A DNA stretch of 45,327 nucleotides from Sphingosinicella sp. YJ22. GTDB lineage: Bacteria; Pseudomonadota; Alphaproteobacteria; Sphingomonadales; Sphingomonadaceae. Shown here in pieces: positions 39,662 to 45,327 of this stretch. The DNA lies in NCBI RefSeq assembly GCF_011320075.1, contig NZ_JAANPA010000025.1, forward strand, positions 1-45,327, in the 5' to 3' direction. Numbering within the stretch: the stretch's first letter is position 1; every line of letters begins with the position of its first letter. The notes under the pieces were generated by a model. The model was not told the DNA's origin. It saw only the letters and a list, made by a program, of their open reading frames with translations, and searched no databases. A program made the position numbers and the translations under genes.

Positions 39662-40372
39662 ATGTCGTACCTTGACCAAGGCATGAGCCCCAGCAAGATG
39701 TGGGCGATCATCATCGTCGCCCTGATTCACGTGCTGCTCGGCTTCGCGTTCGTCACCGGATTCGCCAACGAGTTCATCAAGAAGGCGAGCAAGGATCTCG
39801 ATGTGTTCGAGGTCGAGGAACCGCCGCCCCCCGAGGAGGAGCCCCCGCCCCCCGAGGAGGTCGAGCCGGTTGCGCCCGAGGTGGTGACCCCGCCGGCGAT
39901 CGTCCGCACGAACCAGCCGCCGCCGCCGCCGATGCGAACCACGACGGAGCAGGCACCGATCACCTTCAACCCGGATCCGCCGCGCGCCCCCCCGGCACCG
40001 GCAACGCCGCCGCCTGCGCCGCGCGTTCAGTGCCCGGGTGGAGTGACGGTTCCGGCCGGCACCGCCTGTCCCGCGCCGGCAGCCCCGCCGTCGCCGCCGC
40101 GCCTGCGCAGCGGCACGATCAGCAACGACGACTATCCGGCTTCGGCCATCCGCGCCCAGGCGCAGGGCACGACCCGGATGAGTCTGCAGGTCAGCGCACA
40201 AGGCCGTGTCACCAGTTGCTCGGTCACCGGCTCCAGCGGCAATTCGTCGCTCGACAGCGCCGCCTGCAGCCTCGCCCAGCGCCGCTACCGGTTCACGCCG
40301 GCCACGCGGGGCGGCCAGCCCGTCGCCAGCACCTACTCCCAGTCGGTGCGGTGGCAGCTGCCGGACGAGTGA
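39662..40372 (+). CDS. tonB: Energy transducer TonB
   Basis: This 236-aa protein has a single membrane helix (WAIIIVALIHVLLGFAFVTGF, 14-34) with the conserved His, a periplasm-spanning Pro/Glu linker (EPPPPEEEPPPPEEVEPVAPE, from about 52) and a C-terminal TonB box-binding domain (about 145-232, ending ASTYSQSVRWQLP). Unusually, the linker contains a Cys pair (VQCPGGVTVPAGTACP). It transfers proton-motive force to TonB-dependent receptors, which sphingomonads have in large numbers. It heads the exb cluster; AGGGAG lies upstream of the ATG. Confidence 0.94.
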   Translation: MSYLDQGMSPSKMWAIIIVALIHVLLGFAFVTGFANEFIKKASKDLDVFEVEEPPPPEEEPPPPEEVEPVAPEVVTPPAIVRTNQPPPPPMRTTTEQAPITFNPDPPRAPPAPATPPPAPRVQCPGGVTVPAGTACPAPAAPPSPPRLRSGTISNDDYPASAIRAQAQGTTRMSLQVSAQGRVTSCSVTGSSGNSSLDSAACSLAQRRYRFTPATRGGQPVASTYSQSVRWQLPDE

Positions 40373-40446
40373 TCCACCTTTAAGGCCTTTGTTTAACCCG
40401 GGCGGTCTCGCCCTCGACCCAAACCGTTGAAGAGAGGAAAGTTAAC

Positions 40447-41247
40447 ATGGCAGCACCAGCCTCGGGTGGCGGTTTCCAAGAACACGGAATCGTCGAATCC
40501 ATCATCGAGGGCGGTCCCATCGCCATCGGCACCGCGATCATCATGATCATCATGTCGGTCGCGTCCTGGTACATCTTCTTCGTGAAGATCTTCGAGCAGA
40601 ACAAGATCATGCGTGAGGGCCGCGCCGCCCGCACGACCTTCTGGCAGTCGGCGAACCTGCGCGAAGGCGCCAACAAGCTCGACAAGAACGGCGCCTATCG
40701 CCAGATCGTCGATGACGCCCTTCAGGCTCAGGAGCAGCACACCAAGCTGACCGATCCCATCGACCAGCATGACTGGCTGATCGGCTCGCTCGCGCGCAGC
40801 CAGGGCGCGATCGTCTCGAAGCTGGGCTCGGGCCTCGCAGTGCTCGCCACCGTCGGCTCGACCGCTCCGTTCGTCGGTCTGTTCGGCACCGTCGTCGGCA
40901 TCTACCGCGCTCTGATCCGCATCGGTGCGTCGGGTTCGGCGTCGATCGACGCGGTCGCCGGCCCGGTCGGTGAGGCGCTGGTCATGACCGCTCTCGGTCT
41001 CGCTGTCGCGGTTCCGGCCGTCATGCAGTACAACTGGCTCATGCGCCGCAACAAGGCGATCGCCGAGCAGCTGGGCAAGTTCTCCAACGACCTGCACGGC
41101 TACCTGATGTCGGGCGGCGCCGTGAAGCCGACCGTTCCGAGCAGCGCTGCTCGCGCCGCGGCGGCCAAGCCGTCGACCGGTCCGACCACCGGCGCGACCG
41201 GCGGCACGGCGAAGCCCGCCGGCGGTCCGACCCTCGGCAAGTCTTAA
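40447..41247 (+). CDS. exbB: MotA/TolQ/ExbB proton channel protein
   Basis: This 266-aa protein has three membrane helices: GPIAIGTAIIMIIMSVASWYIFFV (about 20-43), AVLATVGSTAPFVGLFGTVVGI (about 134-155) and ALVMTALGLAVAVPAVMQYNW (about 178-198), plus a cytoplasmic domain. The tail is Ala/Pro/Thr-rich. With ExbD it forms the pentamer-dimer motor that drives TonB. GAGAGGAAAG precedes the ATG. The Thr/Ala residues facing the channel are conserved. Confidence 0.95.
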   Translation: MAAPASGGGFQEHGIVESIIEGGPIAIGTAIIMIIMSVASWYIFFVKIFEQNKIMREGRAARTTFWQSANLREGANKLDKNGAYRQIVDDALQAQEQHTKLTDPIDQHDWLIGSLARSQGAIVSKLGSGLAVLATVGSTAPFVGLFGTVVGIYRALIRIGASGSASIDAVAGPVGEALVMTALGLAVAVPAVMQYNWLMRRNKAIAEQLGKFSNDLHGYLMSGGAVKPTVPSSAARAAAAKPSTGPTTGATGGTAKPAGGPTLGKS

Positions 41248-41336
41248 GCTGACGCATTCGGGCGGCGCCGCATTCGGCGGTGCCGCCCGCAAGGCCGCCC
41301 CAGCGGCGGCATCTGGACTAGGATAGGAAATAAGCC

Positions 41337-41807
41337 ATGGCGATGCAGGTCGGCGGCGACGGTGGCGACCAGACACCGATTTCTGAAATCAACACGACGC
41401 CGCTCGTTGACGTGATGCTGGTGCTGCTCATCATCTTCATCATCACCGTCCCCGTGGTGCTGAACACGATCCCGGTGACTCTGCCGCAGGTCGAGTTCGA
41501 GCCGACCACGACCAAGGCTGAGAACGTCAACCTCTCGATCCGCGCGCCGGGCGGCCAGTGCGAGGTCTATTGGGAGGTCACCCGGGTGACGTCGCAGGAA
41601 CTCCTCGACCGCGGCGTCGCCGCGCTGCGTGAGGAAATCGAGCGCCAGGGTGGGCCGGACAATGTCGAGGAGCTGCCGGAAGTGCACATCCGCGGCGACG
41701 TCAACACGCCTTATCGCTGCATCGGCGGCGCGATCTTCACGATGCAGCGCGCCGGTTTCACCCGCGTCGGCTTCATCTCGGAGCCGGTGCCGGGCGGCGG
41801 CGGCTGA
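41337..41807 (+). CDS. exbD: ExbD/TolR biopolymer transport protein, first copy
   Basis: This 156-aa protein has one membrane helix with the essential Asp (NTTPLVDVMLVLLIIFIITVPV, 20-41; Asp25) and a periplasmic domain. Compared with the next copy it has a Cys pair (GGQCEV, YRCIGG) and a longer EIERQGGPDNVEELPE insertion. Tandem different ExbDs after exbB are normal in sphingomonads; this one may form a heteromeric partner. The start could also be the ATG two codons later. Confidence 0.93.
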   Translation: MAMQVGGDGGDQTPISEINTTPLVDVMLVLLIIFIITVPVVLNTIPVTLPQVEFEPTTTKAENVNLSIRAPGGQCEVYWEVTRVTSQELLDRGVAALREEIERQGGPDNVEELPEVHIRGDVNTPYRCIGGAIFTMQRAGFTRVGFISEPVPGGGG

Positions 41808-41849
41808 TCGACGGCTGGGCGATAACGAAGCGATTTAGGAGTAGAGAAG

Positions 41850-42272
41850 ATGGCAGCCGCAGTCGTTAGCGACTCTGACGAACCGATGATGGACATCAAC
41901 ACGACGCCGCTCATCGACGTCATGCTGGTGCTCCTGATCATGTTCATCATCACCATCCCGATCCAGACCCATGCGGTGAAGATCGACCTGCCGACGCCGA
42001 ACGACAGCCCGGCGCCGCCGATCGACCCGCAGCGCAACAAGATCGCGATCGAGGCGAACGGCACCGTGCTGTGGAACGCCGCGCCGGTCGATCTCAACAC
42101 GCTGCGCCAGTATCTGGAGCTCACCACCACGATCCGGCCGACTCCGGAGCTCCACATCCAGCCGCATCCCGAGGCGCGGTACGAGACGGTCGACGAGGTT
42201 CTGGCGGTGATCAAGCGCGCCGAGGTTCAGTCGATGGGCTTCGTCGGCAACGAGCAATATTCGACCTTTTGA
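41850..42272 (+). CDS. exbD: ExbD/TolR biopolymer transport protein, second copy
   Basis: This 140-aa protein has the essential Asp in NTTPLIDVMLVLLIMFIIT (16-34; Asp22) and the periplasmic domain ending HIQPHPEARYETVDEVLAVI and RAEVQSMGFVGNEQYSTF. AGGAG precedes the ATG. It is followed by a strong terminator and then by a decayed partial copy of its own 3' end. Confidence 0.94.
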   Translation: MAAAVVSDSDEPMMDINTTPLIDVMLVLLIMFIITIPIQTHAVKIDLPTPNDSPAPPIDPQRNKIAIEANGTVLWNAAPVDLNTLRQYLELTTTIRPTPELHIQPHPEARYETVDEVLAVIKRAEVQSMGFVGNEQYSTF

Positions 42273-42298
42273 TCCTCGGATCCGAAGCGAAGCGTTAA

Positions 42299-42325
42299 GG
42301 GCGGTCCCGCGGGGCCGCCCTTTTT
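42299..42325 (+). terminator. Intrinsic terminator of the tonB-exb operon
   Basis: A 10-bp stem with one G-T wobble (GGGCGGTCCC/GGGGCCGCCC, 2-base loop) is followed by TTTTT. It ends 53 bases after the second exbD. Confidence 0.92.
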
Positions 42326-42329
42326 GCAT

Positions 42330-42577
42330 GTGCGTCGCGAGGAGATCGCCGTCGATCCTGACGGCACGGTCAGGTGGAACGGCGCGGCCATCGCGATGCC
42401 CGAGCTTCGCGCGACCCCTGGACGCCACCGATCGCCTGAGCCGCCCGCCGGAGCTCCAGATCGAGCCTCATCCGGAGGCGCGCTACGAGACGGTCGACGA
42501 AGTGCTGGCGGTGATCAGGCGGGGCCGACGTTCAGTCGATGGGTTTCGTCGGCAACGAACGCTACCGCAGTTTCTAG
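42330..42577 (+). pseudogene. Decayed 3' fragment of a third exbD
   Basis: Reading in pieces gives EEIAVDPDGTVRWNGAAIAMPELRA in one frame, then PPELQIEPHPEARYETVDEV-LAVIRRG in a second, then ADVQSMGFVGNERYRSF-stop in a third. These match the second exbD product (IAIEANGTVLWNAAPVDLNTLR, PELHIQPHPEARYETVDEV, AEVQSMGFVGNEQYSTF) in order. Two frameshifts, including one extra G near 42524, separate them, and the 5' half with the membrane helix is missing. It is a partial tandem duplicate. Its stop overlaps the stop of the convergent hydrolase gene. Confidence 0.88.
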
Positions 42578-43461
42578 GACGAGGCTCCGGCGAGATGGCG
42601 GCGGAAGAAGGCCAGGGTCTCGCCCCAGGCCTGCTGGGCGGCGGCCTGATTGTAGCGGGCCTGCGACGTGTCGTTGTGAAAGGCGTGGTCGACGTCCGGA
42701 TAGCTGATCGCCCTGACGTCCTTTCCCGCCGTTTCGGCCGCCTGGACATAGGGCAGCGCCGTCCGGTTCACGCGCTCGTCGCGGCCGGCGAGGATTACGA
42801 GCAGGGGAACCTGCAGCTGCGCCGCTTCGGCGGGGTCGGGGGCGGGGCCGTAGAACGGCACCCCCGCCGCTAGGGCGGGGCCGGCGGCGAGGGCGAGGCG
42901 GTGGACCATCGCTCCGCCCCAGCAGAAGCCGACTGCGCCGACCTTGCGGCGGTTGTTGACCCCGGCGAGGCGGCGGATCAGCGCGGCCCCGTCGGCGACG
43001 GTCGCCGGCATGTCGAGCGCGCCGATCATCGTGCGCGCCTGGTCCTCGTCGGCGGGCGTGCCGCCGGCGGCGCTCAGGAAATCGGGTGCGTAGGCGGCAT
43101 AGCCGGCGAGGGCGATGCGCCGGGCGACGTCGCGGATATGTTCGTTGAGACCGCGATTCTCGTGGACCACGACCACCGCCGGCCGGTCGTCGCCGCCGCG
43201 CTCGGGACGGGCGGCGTAGAGCGTAAGCTGCCGCCCCTGGCGCACGTCCCAGATGACCGTCTCGGTGTGGAGCCGGTTGTCGTCGGCGGGCACCACCGGG
43301 GCGCAGCCGGCCTGGGCGGCGACGGTGCCCAGTAGCGCGCTCGCCGCCGCGGCTCCGCCGGCGATGCGCGCAAGCTCCGCCATGAATGCGCGCCGGTCCA
43401 TGCCTTCATGGGTGTAGCGGTCATAGAGGGCGATGACCGCGCGGGTGACCGGGTCGCTCAT
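42574..43461 (-). CDS. Dienelactone hydrolase family protein with Tat-type signal
   Basis: This 295-aa alpha/beta hydrolase has the DLH triad Cys180 (GFCWGG), Asp228 (AGRDER) and His259 (DVDHAF) and the conserved HENRGL (100-105). A twin-arginine-like signal (MDRRAFMAELARIAGGAAAASALLG, split at residues 21-45) follows a 20-residue N-terminal extension, so it may be exported folded through the TatABC system in this window. The substrate is unknown. It overlaps the upstream GST gene by 4 bases. Confidence 0.87.
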   Translation of the reverse strand: MSDPVTRAVIALYDRYTHEGMDRRAFMAELARIAGGAAAASALLGTVAAQAGCAPVVPADDNRLHTETVIWDVRQGRQLTLYAARPERGGDDRPAVVVVHENRGLNEHIRDVARRIALAGYAAYAPDFLSAAGGTPADEDQARTMIGALDMPATVADGAALIRRLAGVNNRRKVGAVGFCWGGAMVHRLALAAGPALAAGVPFYGPAPDPAEAAQLQVPLLVILAGRDERVNRTALPYVQAAETAGKDVRAISYPDVDHAFHNDTSQARYNQAAAQQAWGETLAFFRRHLAGASS

Positions 43462-44111
43462 TCCGCCGGCTGCGGCATTTGCGGCCGCTGGACGTGAGCC
43501 ATCGCCTCATCGTCCAGTTGGTTGGCTCGGACGGCGGCCGGACGCTCGCGCAGGCGCGCGAAATAGGCCTCGAACGCCGGCCGCTTGTCGATCGTCCCGA
43601 ACTGGAGGCCCCAGCCGATCTGGGCGCCGACATAGACGTCGGCCGCGGTGAACTGATCGCCGCAGATATAGGGCCCCTGCGCGACGGCGCCCTCGAGCGC
43701 GTTCATGACGTCCTCGAACGTGCCGTAACCGGCCATCATCGCCTTGTCCCTGGGCGCGAGCAGGCCGAGCGCCTTGCCGGTGACCGCGCTCTCGACCGGA
43801 CCCGCGGCGAAGAACATCCAGCGATAATAGGGCCCGCGCCGGCGGTCGCCATGCGGCGGCGCGAGGTTCGCCTCGGGAAAGGCGTCGGCGAGATAGGCGC
43901 AGATCGCCGCGGCTTCCGTCACCACCGTGTCGCCATGCTTGATCGCCGGCACCTTGCCCATCGGGTTGACCGCCAGATAGTCGGCGTCCTTCATGGTCGT
44001 GCCATAGTCGAGCAGCACCGTCTCGTAGGGCGCGCCGACTTCCTCCAGCATCCACCGCGCGATCCGCGCCCGCGACATCGGGTTGGAATAAAAAATGAGG
44101 TCGGCCATCAC
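43458..44111 (-). CDS. Glutathione S-transferase family protein
   Basis: This 217-aa protein has a thioredoxin-fold N-terminal domain (DLIFYSNPMSRARIARWMLEEVGAPYETVLLDY, 4-36) with Ser at the likely glutathione-activating position, the cis-Pro and SNAIL-like stretch GKVPAIKHGDTVVTEAAAICAYLADAF (52-78), and an all-helical C-terminal domain. The call is to the superfamily; the substrate is not predictable. A second in-frame ATG is the next codon. It is coupled to the downstream hydrolase, suggesting a common detoxification or catabolic role. Confidence 0.9.
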   Translation of the reverse strand: MMADLIFYSNPMSRARIARWMLEEVGAPYETVLLDYGTTMKDADYLAVNPMGKVPAIKHGDTVVTEAAAICAYLADAFPEANLAPPHGDRRRGPYYRWMFFAAGPVESAVTGKALGLLAPRDKAMMAGYGTFEDVMNALEGAVAQGPYICGDQFTAADVYVGAQIGWGLQFGTIDKRPAFEAYFARLRERPAAVRANQLDDEAMAHVQRPQMPQPAE

Positions 44112-44211
44112 GAGTCTCCCTTCTCAGGCTCGCGGCGATCATAGCAGTTCGCGGCCGCCACGTGATCCATTGTTAAGCGCGGCGTGCTATGGGCACGGCA
44201 GGGGGAGCCAG

Positions 44212-45327
44212 ATGGAAATTCGATCGTCCGGGCCGTTCGAGGGCGCCGTGCTGGAGGAAGAATATCAGCGCGCCGGCAGGACGGCGCGGATTCCCTATGT
44301 CCGCGGCTACGTCGTCGTCGCCCTGGCGGTGCTGGTCGGTTACGCGATCGCCAATCCGCTCTTCTTCGACGAGGAGGAGCTGGCGCGGTTCGTCTACCTG
44401 CTGGTGCCTAGCCTGCTCGTGCTCGGCTCGTATCTCGCGGCGACATTCTGGGATCGCTATCCCGACATCCCGCTGATCGATTTCACCGCGTTGCTGGCGC
44501 TGTCGATCCTGGTGACGGGCGAGAACGTCATCCTGTTCGACGAGCTCAACCGCCAGGGCGACGACGTCCACGGCAATGTCGGCATCAGCGGCCTGATCGT
44601 CAGCGCCTTCGCAGCCTTCGCCATGACCGGGCGACCGCGCTGGTTCCTGACCTGGACCGCCCTTCACGCGATTGGGTTCACCGCTCTCGTGCTTCTGCTC
44701 GATGCCAGCGCGGAAGTGCGCTTCTACGAGATCATGAGCCATCTGACCGGCGCGGGCGTGATGCTGTTCCTCAACTGGGGGCTGAGCCGCGCCGACCGCC
44801 ACGGCTTCCTCCTCAATGCCGCGCTGGAGGCCGAGCGGGCAAAGACCGAGGAGCTGCTCTACAACGTCCTGCCCGAGGCGGCGGCGCAGCGCCTCAAGGC
44901 TGGGCAGGTCGTCGCCGACGCCTATTCGGATGCCTCGGTCGTGTTCATCGACGTGGTCGGCTTCACCAAGCTGTCCGGCACCGTCTCGCCCGGCCACCTG
45001 ATCGACCTGCTCAACGCCTTCTTCAATCTCGCCGATCGCTGCGCGGCTGAGCATGGCGTCGAGAAGGTGAAGACGATCGGCGACGCCTATCTGGCAATCA
45101 GCGGCGGCAACCTCCCCGCGACCAACAGCGCCGACGCGGCGCTCGCCTTTGCGATGGCGGTGATCGATGGGCTCGGCGAGGTAGAGGAGGCGATCGGCAT
45201 CCCCGTCCAGGTGCGGGTTGGAATCCATAGCGGCTCGGTGGTCGGCGGAGTCATCGGCGCGACGCGCATGACCTACGATTATTGGGGCGAGACAATGAAC
45301 GTCGCCAGCCGCCTCGAAGGGCAGGCG
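44212..45327 (+). CDS. Class III adenylate cyclase, membrane-bound (3' truncated by window end)
   Basis: The visible 372 residues comprise a cytoplasmic N-terminus, about six membrane helices (approximately 31-190) and most of a class III cyclase domain from about 235. The two metal-binding Asp residues are D247 (VVFIDVVGF) and D291 (KTIGDAYL), the adenine-selecting pair is K287 and D356 (YDYWGETMN), and the transition-state residues N363 and R367 are present. It should make cAMP. No stop is reached. A purine-rich GGGGGAG ribosome binding site precedes the ATG by 5 bases. Confidence 0.92.
   Translation, partial: MEIRSSGPFEGAVLEEEYQRAGRTARIPYVRGYVVVALAVLVGYAIANPLFFDEEELARFVYLLVPSLLVLGSYLAATFWDRYPDIPLIDFTALLALSILVTGENVILFDELNRQGDDVHGNVGISGLIVSAFAAFAMTGRPRWFLTWTALHAIGFTALVLLLDASAEVRFYEIMSHLTGAGVMLFLNWGLSRADRHGFLLNAALEAERAKTEELLYNVLPEAAAQRLKAGQVVADAYSDASVVFIDVVGFTKLSGTVSPGHLIDLLNAFFNLADRCAAEHGVEKVKTIGDAYLAISGGNLPATNSADAALAFAMAVIDGLGEVEEAIGIPVQVRVGIHSGSVVGGVIGATRMTYDYWGETMNVASRLEGQA

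Noticed and set aside
1-45327. CRISPR arrays, IS elements, integrases or prophage genes
   Set aside because: No regularly spaced repeats, transposase, integrase or phage structural motifs were seen. The palindromic repeats are isolated REP-like units of four families.

Overview
The window is a high-GC alphaproteobacterial chromosome segment, almost certainly from a sphingomonad (Sphingomonadales). The evidence is a complete PhyR/NepR/EcfG/PhyP general stress response (GSR) locus, a tonB-exbB-exbD-exbD cluster with two exbD genes, UrcA-family and DUF4349 proteins, an alphaproteobacterial-type ParC and scpAB followed by tatABC. No plasmid, phage, IS or CRISPR genes were seen. The accessory signal comes from short palindromic repeats. 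The first ~65 bases look like a degraded Illumina P7/index/Read-2 adapter, so the window probably starts at a contig end.

Layout. 0-9 kb: 3' end of RNase E, an M48 protease, a DsbA/ScsC-like protein, rlmE and ppx/gppA (minus), tRNA-Gln(CUG), an M28 lipoprotein peptidase, a VOC protein divergent from soxR with a classical SoxR promoter between them, and glutaminase. 9-12 kb: scpA-scpB-tatA-tatB-tatC. 12-17 kb: GSR island with an entericidin-like lipopeptide, a predicted small RNA with two C-rich loops behind a perfect EcfG-type promoter, phyP, nepR, phyR, a 45-aa membrane protein, ecfG and a second NepR-like short protein. 17-29 kb: glnE, bcp, DUF455, an M23 peptidase, purC, kynU with a formamidase-like lipoprotein, a UrcA/LysR pair and a DUF4349 lipoprotein. 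29-39 kb: a GNAT acetyltransferase carrying an in-frame repeat element, parC, a PAS-GGDEF-EAL protein, the DUF1285-nudix-cca-DUF1963 operon, an SDR and folB. 39-45 kb: tonB-exbB-exbD-exbD, a decayed third exbD, a Tat-type dienelactone hydrolase with a GST, and a class III adenylate cyclase cut by the window end.

The most interesting region is 12.0-17.0 kb. A candidate EcfG-dependent sRNA of about 100 nt (minus strand, ~12386 to 12283) would fold into two hairpins presenting a C7 and a U-C12 loop. Such loops are typical of RNAs that pair with G-rich Shine-Dalgarno regions, and the design resembles Caulobacter GsrN. It sits upstream of an entericidin gene that has its own candidate EcfG promoter and next to the GSR regulators. 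A 59-codon gene downstream of ecfG matches the NepR core with identical spacing and may be a second anti-sigma factor.

All assignments come from reading the sequence and from knowledge of families; no database search was run.
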